64,000 nucleotides of DNA. Origin: Mesorhizobium sp. dw_380. Lineage in GTDB: Bacteria; Pseudomonadota; Alphaproteobacteria; Rhizobiales; Rhizobiaceae. A program made the translations under genes and the position numbers. Positions 30,162 to 40,249 of the stretch are shown here, piece after piece (the first letter of the stretch is position 1; each line of letters begins with the position of its first letter). Below the pieces are notes generated by a model. It worked only from the letters and a program-made list of their open reading frames with translations. It did no database searches and was not told the origin of the DNA. Location of the stretch: positions 62,001 to 126,000 of the forward strand of contig NZ_JAFFIW010000013.1 of NCBI RefSeq assembly GCF_018588885.1. Reading direction: 5' to 3'.

Positions 30162-32051
30162 ATGGCAATTGCATCGACCGCCGGCGGAACGAGCCGCGGC
30201 ATGACGCGGGAAGAGAAGAAGGTCATCTTCGCTTCCTCGCTCGGCACTGTTTTCGAATGGTACGACTTTTATCTCTACGGCTCGCTGGCGGCCTTCATAG
30301 GCTCGACCTTTTTCAGCCCGACCATTCCCGAAGCTACGCGTAACATTTTCGCATTGCTGGCCTTTGCCGCCGGCTTCCTGGTGCGCCCGTTCGGCGCGCT
30401 GCTGTTTGGCCGCATCGGCGACCTCGTCGGCCGCAAATACACGTTCCTCGTCACCATGACGATCATGGGCCTGTCGACCTTCCTGGTCGGTCTGCTCCCT
30501 GGCTATGCGACGTTGGGTATCGCGGCTCCCATGATCCTGATCATCCTGCGCATGCTGCAGGGCCTGGCGCTCGGCGGCGAATATGGCGGCGCGGCGACCT
30601 ATGTCGCCGAGCACGCGCCTGACGACCGCCGCGGCTTCTACACGTCATGGATCCAGACGACGGCGACGCTCGGCCTGTTCCTGTCGCTGATCGTCATCCT
30701 GATCGTTCAAGGATCGTTGAGCAAGGAAAGCTACGCTGCCTGGGGCTGGCGCATTCCGTTTATCGTCTCCTTCCTGCTGCTCGCCGTTTCGATCTGGATC
30801 CGCTTGTCTCTCTCTGAATCTCCGACCTTCAGGAAGATGAAGGAAGAAGGAAAGGGCTCCAAGGCGCCGCTCTCGGAAGCCTTCGGTCAGTGGAAGAACG
30901 CCAAGATCGCACTGCTGGCGCTGCTTGGCCTCACCGCCGGCCAAGCCGTGGTCTGGTACAACGGCCAATTCTACGCACTGTTCTTCCTGCAGAACGTGCT
31001 GAAGGTCGATGCACAGTCGGTCAACATCATGATCGCGATTGCGCTGGCTATCGGCTCGATCTTCTTCGTCGTGTTCGGCTGGCTGTCCGACAAGATCGGC
31101 CGCAAGCCGATCATCATGGCGGGTCTCGCACTCGCCATCGTTTGCACTTTCCCGCTGTTCAAGGCACTGACCTGGGCCGCCAATCCTGCGCTCGCCAAGG
31201 CACAGCTGAGCACGCGGGCAACGGTAACGGCAGCGCCGGGCGACTGCAGGTTCCAGTTCAATCCGGTCGGCACCGCCAAGTTCACGACGTCTTGTGACAT
31301 CGCGACTTCGTTCCTGACCAAGAACTCGGTTCCCTATGATGTTGTGTCGACCGCTCCGGCCGGAACGGCTGCGTCCGTCAAGATCGGCAACGAGACGGTG
31401 GAATCCTACGACGCCGTTGCCGTCGGCGACCAAGCCAAGGCCAAGGACGCCGCCTTCGTCAAGGCCGTCAATATGTCGCTGCAGGACGGCGGTTATCCGC
31501 TGAAGCGCGCGGCGATCAAGGTCGCGGACCAGAAGCTCGATGCCTTCGTCGCGGCCAATCCGGAACTGAAGCTCGACGCGGCCGCTATCCGCGACGGCGA
31601 GAAGGCCACGGTTGCGACCGATAAGGCGGTCGCCGACAAGCTGTTGACCAAGGACGAGGCCGCAGGCGCGCCCGAAGTCACCGTCTACAACATACCGGGC
31701 GGCGGCCCCTTCGCCATGTTCGCCGATCCGGCGGCTGTAAACTGGCCGATGACGATTGGCATCCTGTTCATCCTGGTGCTGTTCGTGACCATGGTCTATG
31801 GCCCAATCGCGGCGATCCTGGTCGAGATGTTCCCGACCCGCATCCGCTACACTGGCATGTCTCTGCCCTATCACATCGGCAATGGCTGGTTCGGCGGTTT
31901 GCTGCCGGCGACGGTGTTCGCGCTTAGTGCCTATAAGGGCGACATCTACTACGGTCTCTGGTATCCGGTGGTGATCGCCGCCATCACGCTCGTCATCGGC
32001 ATGATCTTCGTCAAGGATACGCTTGGCACCGATCTGCACGCCAAGGAGTAG
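30162..32051 (+). CDS. MHS-family major facilitator transporter with a large soluble insert
   Basis: The protein is 629 residues, well above the roughly 430-550 of ordinary metabolite:H+ symporters. The first half has FEWYDFYLYGSLAAFIG, the loop FGRIGDLVGRKYTF and GLALGGEYGGAATYVAEH, all MHS signatures. Around residues 345-510 a non-hydrophobic segment interrupts the membrane domain, with two cysteines (PGDCRF, TTSCDI) and a lysine/alanine-rich helical part. Two to three helices follow, ending FVKDTLGTDLHAKE. By position the insert should lie in a loop between late helices, probably periplasmic. GGAGGAGAA precedes the ATG. Substrate unknown. Confidence 0.85.
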   Translation: MAIASTAGGTSRGMTREEKKVIFASSLGTVFEWYDFYLYGSLAAFIGSTFFSPTIPEATRNIFALLAFAAGFLVRPFGALLFGRIGDLVGRKYTFLVTMTIMGLSTFLVGLLPGYATLGIAAPMILIILRMLQGLALGGEYGGAATYVAEHAPDDRRGFYTSWIQTTATLGLFLSLIVILIVQGSLSKESYAAWGWRIPFIVSFLLLAVSIWIRLSLSESPTFRKMKEEGKGSKAPLSEAFGQWKNAKIALLALLGLTAGQAVVWYNGQFYALFFLQNVLKVDAQSVNIMIAIALAIGSIFFVVFGWLSDKIGRKPIIMAGLALAIVCTFPLFKALTWAANPALAKAQLSTRATVTAAPGDCRFQFNPVGTAKFTTSCDIATSFLTKNSVPYDVVSTAPAGTAASVKIGNETVESYDAVAVGDQAKAKDAAFVKAVNMSLQDGGYPLKRAAIKVADQKLDAFVAANPELKLDAAAIRDGEKATVATDKAVADKLLTKDEAAGAPEVTVYNIPGGGPFAMFADPAAVNWPMTIGILFILVLFVTMVYGPIAAILVEMFPTRIRYTGMSLPYHIGNGWFGGLLPATVFALSAYKGDIYYGLWYPVVIAAITLVIGMIFVKDTLGTDLHAKE

Positions 32052-32072
32052 CCGACGAACATCGGCCAACAG

Positions 32073-32105
32073 AAAGCCCGGCGTGAGCGATCACGCCGGG
32101 CTTTT
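32073..32105 (+). terminator. intrinsic terminator after the MHS transporter
   Basis: AAAGCCCGGCGTGA (32073-32086) pairs perfectly with TCACGCCGGGCTTT around a GCGA loop, followed by TT. The A-run on the other side makes it usable for the convergent small gene at 32131 as well. Confidence 0.85.
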
Positions 32106-32130
32106 CATGTCTGAGACCTGAAGAAGCGGA

Positions 32131-32322
32131 TCAGCTCTTGCGCTGGTTTTCTTCCTCGATGGCCACTTCGTGGTACCAGCCGTCAAAATCGGCGTGCGTG
32201 TCACGCAACGACGCAAGCTCTGCCGCGAATTTGGCCTTCGCGCCTAAATTTGAGGCAGACTTGCGTGCTGCCAGAGGGAACATCAGAATTTTTGCCGACG
32301 GACGGGAGTGGACGATTTCCAT
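32131..32322 (-). CDS. small hypothetical protein (63 aa)
   Basis: The 63-residue protein starts MEIVHSRPSAKILMFPLAARK and ends with a charged tail. AAGGAGAT lies eight bases before the ATG, a strong ribosome binding site. The middle has an Ala/Lys/Glu helix and a FDGWYHEVA motif. I do not recognise it. It is divergent from glnII and faces the NtrC/sigma-54 region, so it could share nitrogen control, but no promoter for it was identified. Confidence 0.55.
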   Translation of the reverse strand: MEIVHSRPSAKILMFPLAARKSASNLGAKAKFAAELASLRDTHADFDGWYHEVAIEEENQRKS

Positions 32323-32423
32323 GGGCGATCTCCTTTCTTCTTCAGGAGCTTGTCGATTCAGCTTCTTCAGAAGATAAGCCCTGCGATTCCTTTAGGCAAT
32401 ATGCCCACGAAAAGATCAGTATT

Positions 32424-32440
32424 TGCATAATATTTGTGCA
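32424..32440 (+). promoter_or_regulatory. candidate NtrC binding site upstream of glnII
   Basis: TGCATAATATTTGTGCA is a 17-bp site with TGCA at both ends, close to the NtrC consensus TGCAC-N7-GTGCA. It is centred about 106 bases upstream of the -24 element, the usual distance for an enhancer site. Confidence 0.6.
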
Positions 32441-32536
32441 TGATGTGCGTTTGACTGGTCCGTATCCAATGATGAGGCGGCTCAGCAAATTCAACGCGAC
32501 GTCCCCGCCATTTTGCCGCACCTGCCAAGACCCGAG

Positions 32537-32552
32537 TGGCACACGAATTGCA
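32537..32552 (+). promoter_or_regulatory. sigma-54 promoter of glnII
   Basis: TGGCAC-ACGAA-TTGCA places GG at 32538-32539 and GC at 32550-32551 with exactly ten bases between. This is an essentially perfect -24/-12 element. The predicted start near 32563 leaves a leader of about 75 bases before the glnII ATG. Confidence 0.85.
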
Positions 32553-32638
32553 TTTTAGTAATCGGCAGCGCCGGCTGCCGACGGCGGACGCATGTCGACG
32601 CCGTTTGGTGTTCGGTGATCAAGCAACGAGAGGCTAGA

Positions 32639-33679
32639 ATGACGAAATACAAGCTCGAGTACATTTGGCTCGATGGATACACTCCGGTCCCCAACCTTCG
32701 CGGCAAGACGCAGATCAAGGAATTCGCCGAATTCCCGACGCTCGAACAGCTGCCGCTGTGGGGCTTCGACGGTTCCTCGACCATGCAGGCCGAGGGGCGC
32801 AGCTCCGATTGCGTGTTGAAGCCGGTGGCGCTTTACCCGGATCCGGCCCGCACCAATGGCATTCTGGTCATGTGCGAGGTCATGATGCCCGATGGCGTCA
32901 CGCCCCATGCCTCCAACAGCCGTGCGACCATTCTCGATGATGAGGATGCCTGGTTCGGCTTCGAGCAGGAGTATTTCTTCTACAAGGACGGCCGTCCGCT
33001 CGGCTTCCCGGAGAGCGGTTATCCCGCGCCGCAGGGCCCGTACTACACCGGCGTCGGCTACAAGAATGTCGGCGACGTCGCGCGCAAGATCGTCGAAGAG
33101 CATCTCGACCAATGCCTTGCGGCCGGCATCAACCATGAGGGCATCAACGCCGAAGTGGCCAAGGGTCAGTGGGAATTCCAGATTTTCGGCAAGGGCTCCA
33201 AAAAGGCCGCCGACCAGATCTGGATGGCGCGTTACCTGCTTCTGCGCCTGACCGAGACATACGGCATCGACATCGAGTTCCACTGCAAGCCGCTTGGCGA
33301 CACCGACTGGAACGGCTCGGGCATGCACTGCAATTTCTCGACCAAGTTCATGCGCGAAGTCGGCGGCAAGGCCTATTTCGAGGCTCTGATGGCACAGTTC
33401 GACAAGAACCTGATGGACCACATCGCCGTCTACGGCCCGGACAATGACAAGCGCCTGACCGGCAAGCACGAGACCGCGCCATGGAACAAGTTCAGCTATG
33501 GCGTCGCCGATCGTGGCGCGTCGATCCGCGTGCCGCACTCCTTCGTCAAGAATGACTACAAGGGCTATCTCGAAGACCGTCGCCCGAACTCCCAGGGCGA
33601 CCCCTACCAGATCGCCTCCCAGGTGCTGAAGACGATCTCGGAGGTTGCGACCGACGCATCGGTTTCAGCTGCTGCCTGA
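32639..33679 (+). CDS. glnII: glutamine synthetase type II
   Basis: GSII is the eukaryotic-type glutamine synthetase found in rhizobia and relatives; it makes glutamine from glutamate, ammonia and ATP and is not controlled by adenylylation. The ATG at 32639 after GAGAGGCT gives MTKYKLEYIWLDGYTPVP and 346 residues, the normal length. Signatures include LPLWGFDGSSTMQAEG near residue 40, GFEQEYFFY, HCKPLGDTDWNGSGMHCNFST and GVADRGASIRVP. A sigma-54 promoter and an NtrC-like site lie upstream, so expression under nitrogen limitation is expected. Confidence 0.97.
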   Translation: MTKYKLEYIWLDGYTPVPNLRGKTQIKEFAEFPTLEQLPLWGFDGSSTMQAEGRSSDCVLKPVALYPDPARTNGILVMCEVMMPDGVTPHASNSRATILDDEDAWFGFEQEYFFYKDGRPLGFPESGYPAPQGPYYTGVGYKNVGDVARKIVEEHLDQCLAAGINHEGINAEVAKGQWEFQIFGKGSKKAADQIWMARYLLLRLTETYGIDIEFHCKPLGDTDWNGSGMHCNFSTKFMREVGGKAYFEALMAQFDKNLMDHIAVYGPDNDKRLTGKHETAPWNKFSYGVADRGASIRVPHSFVKNDYKGYLEDRRPNSQGDPYQIASQVLKTISEVATDASVSAAA

Positions 33680-33731
33680 TTGTTTTCGCGAGGCGGGCCA
33701 TCAATGTCCCGCAACCGGAGAGTTCGGTAAC

Positions 33732-33768
33732 AAAAAGCCCCGGCGGGGAAAAACGCCGGGGCTTTTTT
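33732..33768 (+). terminator. intrinsic terminator of glnII
   Basis: AAAAAGCCCCGGCG (33732-33745) pairs with CGCCGGGGCTTTTT across an eight-base loop and is followed by T residues to 33768. It lies 52 bases after the stop. The leading A-run would also allow it to work on the reverse strand. Confidence 0.9.
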
Positions 33769-33823
33769 GTTATGTGCCCTCTGAATGCGCCAGTCGCCGT
33801 CAGCCGGCGACAGCTCCGCGCGT

Positions 33824-33970
33824 TCAGCGCGGCAACCACCTTCGCGTGGGGCAAAGCAGGCGTACGTTGCCGTCGCGGCCGATCATGTCGCTGTTGGCGA
33901 CGAGCGCGTTGAGCACCGCCTCCTCGGCTGCATAGAAATCGTCCATATGGCTGCGTGGGATGAAGTCCAT
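33824..33970 (-). CDS. possible 48-residue protein between glnII and glnA
   Basis: From the ATG at 33970 the reverse strand encodes MDFIPRSHMDDFYAAEEAVL and on to a stop at 33824, 48 residues ending TRRWLPR. Codons are strongly G/C-ending within this frame, unlike the surrounding region. The frame remains open further upstream through AAVRHGH without another good start, so a longer product or a degraded gene is possible. The ribosome binding site is poor. No known family recognised. Confidence 0.35.
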   Translation of the reverse strand: MDFIPRSHMDDFYAAEEAVLNALVANSDMIGRDGNVRLLCPTRRWLPR

Positions 33971-34557
33971 ATGGCCGTGCCGAACGGCGGCGATTTGAAT
34001 ACCCCCAAAAAAAGTCAGGTTGAAAAGGATCGAGCAAGTTCGCCGGACGGAGGGGCTTTTGGCTGACGCCCTTTGCCACCTCTGGTGCCATGCGTTCCCA
34101 AGTTCGTTGGAAAAGCCCGGAAAACAGCCTGTTCCCGCTCATCCGTACACCAACAATCCCAATATAAGCCTCTGTTCATGCATCGAAATCGGCGATCCAT
34201 GCGTCCGGCTGGCGGCGTTGACAGATCACACTGCGGCATGCGTATTCGGGGGCTTGGGGTTACGCTAAAGCGATGCTGTTCGAACGGGGCGGGGGTTTCT
34301 GAACGACGGCATTGGCGGGGGCGCCGGACGAGCGGGCATTGCAGCCTGAGGCAGTGTGCCGCTCGCTCCTGGCGATTGATTGCGCCCTGGAGCCGTCCGT
34401 CAACGTGCCCGCAATGGCTGAATGCTGCGACCCCTGAGTTGCGCCTTCCGATGACGGCCACAATTCAGGCAAGACCAAACGATCCCTAACCAAAAGCAAT
34501 CGACCCCCTGGCGCGTGGCTGATCACACGCGATCCATCGATGAAGTATTATGGGCAG
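33971..34557. other. intergenic region between glnII and glnA with no recognisable gene
   Basis: About 590 bases hold only chance frames in all six readings; none shows a family motif, a good ribosome binding site or consistent codon bias. Base composition is mixed, with A+T-richer patches near 34140 and 34530. A decayed gene is possible but cannot be shown. Confidence 0.4.
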
Positions 34558-34595
34558 CAAAAAGGCCCTTGAAGGCGGAAATCCTTCAAGGGCCT
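34558..34595 (-). terminator. intrinsic terminator of glnA
   Basis: On the reverse strand AGGCCCTTGAAGG (34595-34583) pairs perfectly with CCTTCAAGGGCCT (34575-34563) around a seven-base loop, and a T-run follows to 34558. It lies 24 bases after the glnA stop. Confidence 0.88.
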
Positions 34596-34618
34596 CGCAA
34601 CGCTATGCGACCAGGTTC

Positions 34619-36028
34619 TTACACCGAGTAATACATGTCGTACTCGACCGGATGCGGGGTCATTTCGAAGCGCATCACTTCGGCCATTTTCAGTTCGATG
34701 TAGCTGTCGATCTGGTCGTCGTCGAAGACACCACCGGCCTTCAGGAAGCCGCGGTCCTTGTCGAGGCTCTGCAGCGCTTCACGCAGCGAGCCGCAGACGG
34801 TCGGGATCTTCTTCAGCTCCTTCGGCGGCAGGTCGTAGAGATCCTTGTCCATCGGCTGGCCGGGGTGGATCTTGTTCTTGATGCCATCGAGGCCGGCCAT
34901 CAGCATGGCGGCGAAGGCGAGATAGGGGTTCGCGCCCGGATCGGGGAAGCGGACCTCGACGCGCTTGGCCTTCGGCGACGAGCCGAACGGGATGCGGCAG
35001 GAGGCCGAGCGGTTGCGCGCCGAATAGGCGAGCAGCACCGGCGCTTCATAGCCTGGCACCAGACGCTTGTAGGAGTTGGTCAGCGGGTTGGTGAAGGCAT
35101 TGATCGCCTTGGCGTGCTTGATGATGCCGCCGATGTAGAACAGGCAGCTCTCCGAAAGGCCGGCATATTCATTGCCGGCGAAGGTCGGCTTGCCACCCTT
35201 CCAGATCGACTGGTGGACATGCATGCCCGAGCCATTGTCGCCGAAGATCGGCTTTGGCATGAAGGTGGCCGTCTTGCCGTAGGCGTTGGCCACCTGGTGC
35301 ACGACATACTTGTAGATCAGCATCTTGTCGGCGTTCCGGACCAGCGTGTCGAACTTGATGCCGAGTTCGTGCTGCGCGGCGGCGACCTCATGGTGGTGCT
35401 TTTCGACGCGCACGCCCATTTCGGCAAGCACGGTCAGCATCTCGGAGCGCATGTCCTGCGCGGAATCGATCGGCGGCACCGGGAAATAGCCGCCCTTGAT
35501 GCGCGGGCGGTGGCCGAGATTGCCGGTCTCGTAGTCGGTGTCGTCATTCGACGGCAATTCGGTGGAATCGAGCCTGAAGCCGGTGTTGTAGGGATCGGCC
35601 TTGTACTTGACGTCGTCGAACACGAAGAACTCGGCTTCCGGGCCGACATAGATGGTGTCGCCGATGCCTTCCGACTTCATGTAGGCCTCGGCCTTCTTGG
35701 CCGTGCCGCGCGGATCGCGGTTGTAGGATTCGCCCGAAACCGGATCCAGGATGTCGCACAGGATGACCATGGTCGACTGCGCGAAGAACGGATCCATGTG
35801 GACCGTGTCCGGATCGGGCATCAGCACCATGTCGGACTCGTTGATCGCCTTCCAGCCGGCAATAGAGGAGCCGTCAAACATCACGCCATCGGCGAACATG
35901 TCTTCTTCGACCTCGACGACATCCATCGTCACGTGCTGCAGCTTGCCCTTCGGGTCGGTGAAGCGCAGGTCGACGAATTTCACGTCGTTGTCCTTGATCT
36001 GCTTCATGATGTCTTTGGCAGTCGTCAT
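34619..36028 (-). CDS. glnA: glutamine synthetase type I
   Basis: GSI is the dodecameric glutamine synthetase regulated by adenylylation. The start at 36028 gives [20 protein letters not shown] and 469 residues, the standard size; the longer open frame runs into glnB. Signatures include [26 protein letters not shown], the ATP-binding [16 protein letters not shown] and the adenylylation site DLYDLPP with Tyr398. It follows glnB by 61 bases on the same strand, so both are probably transcribed from the glnB promoter. Confidence 0.98.
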   Translation of the reverse strand: MTTAKDIMKQIKDNDVKFVDLRFTDPKGKLQHVTMDVVEVEEDMFADGVMFDGSSIAGWKAINESDMVLMPDPDTVHMDPFFAQSTMVILCDILDPVSGESYNRDPRGTAKKAEAYMKSEGIGDTIYVGPEAEFFVFDDVKYKADPYNTGFRLDSTELPSNDDTDYETGNLGHRPRIKGGYFPVPPIDSAQDMRSEMLTVLAEMGVRVEKHHHEVAAAQHELGIKFDTLVRNADKMLIYKYVVHQVANAYGKTATFMPKPIFGDNGSGMHVHQSIWKGGKPTFAGNEYAGLSESCLFYIGGIIKHAKAINAFTNPLTNSYKRLVPGYEAPVLLAYSARNRSASCRIPFGSSPKAKRVEVRFPDPGANPYLAFAAMLMAGLDGIKNKIHPGQPMDKDLYDLPPKELKKIPTVCGSLREALQSLDKDRGFLKAGGVFDDDQIDSYIELKMAEVMRFEMTPHPVEYDMYYSV

Positions 36029-36089
36029 GTCATGTATCCCTGTGTGATGACGTTTTTTGATGGATGACGTTTTGAGGGGGATGGTCGCG

Positions 36090-36527
<438 letters not shown>

Positions 36528-36633
36528 TCATACGATTTCAAAGCCCCATCGTGCCGGGATGCAAATTCGCGTCATCCACTGCGCCGGATGCGGCACCGGC
36601 CATCGGAGCCTATACAGTGCCAATGGGTGTGAC

Positions 36634-36650
36634 GGCACAATAATTGGGCA
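36634..36650 (-). promoter_or_regulatory. candidate NtrC site upstream of glnB
   Basis: The reverse strand reads TGCCCAATTATTGTGCC, matching 8 of the 12 defined positions of the NtrC consensus and keeping dyad symmetry. It is about 137 bases upstream of the sigma-54 element, a normal enhancer distance. It is weaker than the glnII site. Confidence 0.4.
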
Positions 36651-36785
36651 TATCGCCTAAACGACAGGCATTTTTCGCCTGCAATGCCTCCCATCCGGGG
36701 CAATACGATCGCCGTCGCGCCAACTCCTTTGTTTGCTTCGGATCGAAAACTGGACAATGCTTGATCGAATGCGGATCGGCAATCC

Positions 36786-38315
36786 ATGAGCGAAGAACTT
36801 CTTACTTCCGCCGAAATGGGCGAAGCGGACCGGCTGACGATTGCCGCCGGTCCAGTCGACGGTATCGGCCTGATGCGCCGTGCCGGCGAGGCGGTGACGG
36901 CAGAGATTCTCAAACGCTATCCGGCGGCAACGCACGTCCATGTGCTCTGCGGGCCCGGCAACAATGGCGGCGACGGCTATGTCGCCGCCCGTATCCTGGC
37001 CGGCAGCGGCGTCGACACGACGATCTGGGCGTCGGGTGCGCCGAGGCCGCGAAGCGACGCTGCACTCGCCGCCGCGGAGTGCCCGATCCAGCCTCGGCCG
37101 CTGTCCGGATTTGAAGCCGAGCCCGGCGCGATCGTGGTCGACGCTCTCTACGGGGCAGGGCTGTCCAAGCCGCTGTCCGGCGATGTCGCTAGGGCTGTCG
37201 ATCTCGCTGCCGATCGGCATTTGCAGGTTGTCGCGGTCGATCTGCCCTCCGGCGTTTCCGGCGACAGTGGCAAGGTGCTTGGCAAGGCATTTGACGCCGA
37301 AATCACAGTGACCTTCGCTCGCAAGAAGCCTGGCCATCTGCTCCTGCCGGGCCGAGAGCGATGCGGCGAGATCGTGCTCGCCAATATCGGCATTGGCGAC
37401 GACATCATTGCGCGGCTCCAGCTTCAGACGTTCGAGAATACGCCGGCACACTGGCTGCGCGATTTCCCGGTGCCGGCTGTCGATGCGCATAAATATAAAC
37501 GCGGCCATGCCGGGGTCTTTTCCGGTGGGCCGAGCGCCACCGGGGCGGCGCGGCTGTCGGCGCTCGCCGCGGCCCGAAGCGGGGCAGGGGCGGTGACCGT
37601 GCTGTCGCCGGGGAATGCCATGCAGGTCAATGCTGCCCATCTGACCTCGATCATGCTGCGCAAGACCGATGACGTCTCTGACATCGAGGAGTTTGTCGCC
37701 GAACGCCGGCCGTCGGTCTTTGTCCTCGGGCCTGGCTTTGGCGTCGGCGAAAAGACGCGGACCTTTGGGCTAACACTCCTCGCCTCCGGCCAGTCACAGG
37801 ATGCTGCCGCACCGGTCGACGGCCTTGTGTTCGACGCCGACGCGATCACGTCGTTTCGTCAGGCGCCGGACGTGTTGTTCGAAGCCGCGCGCCGGCAAAA
37901 CGCGCCAGCGTTGGTGATGACGCCGCATGAAGGAGAATTCGCGAGACTATTTCCCGACATCGCCGGCGACAATGCCTCGTCCAAGTTGGACAAGGCGCGA
38001 GCGGCGGCCGCACGTGCCAATGTCATTATTGTCTACAAGGGCGCCGATACGGTAATCGCCGCGCCCGATGGCCGAGCGGCGATCAACAGCAACGGCGCGC
38101 CGTGGCTGGCCACCGCAGGGTCGGGCGACGTGTTGGCCGGCATCCTCGCCGGGCTGCTGGCGCAAGGTATGCCGGCGTTCGAAGCCGCCTGTGCGGCGGT
38201 GTGGATCCATGCCGAGGCCGGCAGCCGGTTCGGACCCGGGCTGATCGCAGAGGACTTGCCGCTGGCGATGGTGCCGGTGCTGCGCGAACTGGTTGCGGCT
38301 CAAGGCGAACGCTGA
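36786..38315 (+). CDS. nnr: bifunctional NAD(P)H-hydrate epimerase / ADP-dependent NAD(P)H-hydrate dehydratase
   Basis: This enzyme repairs hydrated NADH and NADPH. The 509-residue fusion has the YjeF-type epimerase domain in residues about 1-215 (LCGPGNNGGDGYVAARIL, VVDALYGAGLS, VAVDLPSGVSGDSG). The ribokinase-like dehydratase domain spans about 225-505 (KRGHAGVFSGGPSATGAARL, FVLGPGFGVG, LVMTPHEGEFARLF, LATAGSGDVLAGILAGLLAQG). It converges on the carboxylase gene with a gap of 13 bases and no clear terminator. Confidence 0.94.
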   Translation: MSEELLTSAEMGEADRLTIAAGPVDGIGLMRRAGEAVTAEILKRYPAATHVHVLCGPGNNGGDGYVAARILAGSGVDTTIWASGAPRPRSDAALAAAECPIQPRPLSGFEAEPGAIVVDALYGAGLSKPLSGDVARAVDLAADRHLQVVAVDLPSGVSGDSGKVLGKAFDAEITVTFARKKPGHLLLPGRERCGEIVLANIGIGDDIIARLQLQTFENTPAHWLRDFPVPAVDAHKYKRGHAGVFSGGPSATGAARLSALAAARSGAGAVTVLSPGNAMQVNAAHLTSIMLRKTDDVSDIEEFVAERRPSVFVLGPGFGVGEKTRTFGLTLLASGQSQDAAAPVDGLVFDADAITSFRQAPDVLFEAARRQNAPALVMTPHEGEFARLFPDIAGDNASSKLDKARAAAARANVIIVYKGADTVIAAPDGRAAINSNGAPWLATAGSGDVLAGILAGLLAQGMPAFEAACAAVWIHAEAGSRFGPGLIAEDLPLAMVPVLRELVAAQGER

Positions 38316-38328
38316 CCCGTCAGGCGCC

Positions 38329-39861
38329 TCACAGCGGGATGTTGTCGTGCTTCTTCCAGGGGTTTTGCATGTCCTTGTTGCGCAGCATCCTGAGCGCCCG
38401 CGCGATGCGGCGGCGGGTCGAGTGCGGCATGATCACCTCGTCGATATAACCGCGCTCGGCGGCGACGAATGGTGACAGGAAGCGATCCTCGTAAGTCTTT
38501 GTATAGGCTGCGATCTTTTCCGCGTCGCCAATGTCCTTGCGGTAGATGATCTCGACCGCGCCCCGGGCGCCCATCACCGCGATCTGCGCCGTTGGCCAGG
38601 CATAATTCATGTCGCCGCGCAGATGTTTCGACGCCATCACGTCATAGGCGCCGCCATAGGCTTTTCGGGTGATGACGGTGATCTTCGGCACGGTCGCTTC
38701 GGCGTAGGCGAACAGGAGTTTGGCGCCGTGCTTGATGAGCCCGCCATACTCCTGCGCCGTGCCGGGCAGGAAACCAGGAACATCGACGAAGGTGACGATC
38801 GGAATGGAAAAACAGTCGCAGAAGCGCACGAAGCGCGCCGCCTTGCGGCTGGCATCGGAATCGAGCACGCCCGCCAGCACCATCGGCTGGTTGGCGACGA
38901 AGCCGACCGTGCGGCCCTCGACGCGGCCGAACCCGGTGACGATGTTCTTCGCGAAATTCTGCTGGATCTCGAAGAAGTCGCCCTCGTCGGCGACCTTCAA
39001 GATCAATTCCTTGATATCGTAAGGCTTGTTGGCATTGTCGGGGATCAGCCGGTCGAGCGACAAATCATGGTCGGTGACCGACTGGTAGCATTCGATCTCG
39101 GGAATCTCCGATGTGTTGGACGCGGGCAAAAGATCGACCAGTCGGCGCATCTGCAACAGCGCCTCGACGTCATTGTCATAGGCGCCGTCGGCGATCGAGG
39201 ATTTCGTCGTGTGGACGGAGGCGCCACCGAGGCTCTCGGCGGTGACCGTTTCGTTGGTGACGGTCTTCACCACATCCGGTCCGGTGACGAACATGTAGGA
39301 GGTATCGCGCACCATGAAGATGAAATCGGTCATGGCGGGCGAATAGACGTCGCCACCGGCGCACGGACCCATGATGACGGAAATCTGCGGAATGACGCCC
39401 GAGGCAAGCACGTTGCGCTGGAAGATCTCGGCATAGCCGCCAAGTGCCGCAACGCCCTCCTGGATGCGCGCGCCGCCGGCATCGTAGAGGCCGATGATCG
39501 GCGCGCGGTTGCGCAGCGCCATCTCCTGCACCTTGATGACCTTCTCGGCATGGGCTTCCGACAGCGAGCCGCCGAACACGGTGAAATCCTTGGCGAAAAG
39601 GTAGACCGGGCGGCCGTTGACAGTACCCCAGCCGGTGACGACGCCATCGCCGGCGATCTTGGTCTTCTCCATGCCGAAATCGGTCGAGCGGTGCTCGACA
39701 TACATGTCGAATTCCTCGAACGAGCCCTCGTCGAGAAACACCTCGATGCGTTCGCGCGCGGTGAGCTTGCCCTTCTTGTGCTGTGCATCGATGCGGGCCT
39801 GACCACCACCCATGCGGGCAATGTCGCGCCGGCGCTCGAGTTCCTTCAGCACGTCCTTCAT
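38329..39861 (-). CDS. pccB: propionyl-CoA carboxylase beta chain (acyl-CoA carboxyltransferase)
   Basis: The beta chain transfers CO2 from carboxybiotin to propionyl-CoA, giving methylmalonyl-CoA. The start at 39861 gives [20 protein letters not shown] and 510 residues, the standard PccB length. Carboxyltransferase motifs include [44 protein letters not shown] and [29 protein letters not shown]. The alpha (biotin) chain is not in the window. Related acyl-CoA carboxylases share these motifs; the propionyl assignment rests on the N-terminal sequence and length. Confidence 0.9.
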   Translation of the reverse strand: MKDVLKELERRRDIARMGGGQARIDAQHKKGKLTARERIEVFLDEGSFEEFDMYVEHRSTDFGMEKTKIAGDGVVTGWGTVNGRPVYLFAKDFTVFGGSLSEAHAEKVIKVQEMALRNRAPIIGLYDAGGARIQEGVAALGGYAEIFQRNVLASGVIPQISVIMGPCAGGDVYSPAMTDFIFMVRDTSYMFVTGPDVVKTVTNETVTAESLGGASVHTTKSSIADGAYDNDVEALLQMRRLVDLLPASNTSEIPEIECYQSVTDHDLSLDRLIPDNANKPYDIKELILKVADEGDFFEIQQNFAKNIVTGFGRVEGRTVGFVANQPMVLAGVLDSDASRKAARFVRFCDCFSIPIVTFVDVPGFLPGTAQEYGGLIKHGAKLLFAYAEATVPKITVITRKAYGGAYDVMASKHLRGDMNYAWPTAQIAVMGARGAVEIIYRKDIGDAEKIAAYTKTYEDRFLSPFVAAERGYIDEVIMPHSTRRRIARALRMLRNKDMQNPWKKHDNIPL

Positions 39862-40202
39862 TGCTTGGTCCCCAAAAACGAAAAGCTCCGTTTGTGGTAA
39901 TGATGCCCTTCGGTCAGCGCAAGCGTCGCACGACTTTTGCTGCGCTGCAACATGGCGCCCCTTGCATTCCAGGGTAAACTCAGCCATATGCAACCCATAG
40001 GCGCTTGGGCCGGGAGATTCCGGCCTTCTCGACAAATGAGACTGGTTGCGTCTGTTTTCCCTCTTTCCGGTATATCGGCCCTCTTTCCGGTACACCACAA
40101 GCGGCGAAAAAGCCCCGTGGCATGATGCCTGCGGGCACGACAGCGCAGCCGAGTGGACGTTTACGTCCGCCCGCCTTGTCGTTTCATATCAAATTTTTCG
40201 AC
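39862..40202. other. divergent intergenic region between pccB and the helicase gene
   Basis: No gene was recognised in this stretch of about 340 bases. It must contain the promoters of pccB (reverse) and the helicase (forward). A TTCCGGTATATCGG / TTTCCGGTACACC near-repeat lies around 40064-40097, and A+T-rich CATATCAAATTTTTCG lies just before the hairpins at 40203. Confidence 0.4.
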
Positions 40203-40249
40203 GGCAGGTTGCGCCCTGCCGCCATTGACGTTTGCGGCCAAGAGGCCGC
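40203..40249 (+). promoter_or_regulatory. tandem hairpins in the 5' leader of the RNA helicase gene
   Basis: GGCAGG (40203-40208) pairs with CCTGCC (15-20), and GCGGCC (34-39) pairs with GGCCGC (44-49) around AAGA. The second hairpin ends 16 bases before the proposed TTG start, close enough to the ribosome binding site to influence translation. Cold-shock-like control is an inference from the gene type. Confidence 0.4.

Noticed and set aside
34550..36067. 505-codon forward ORF antisense to glnA
   Set aside because: glnA on the other strand is unambiguous; this frame is its shadow.
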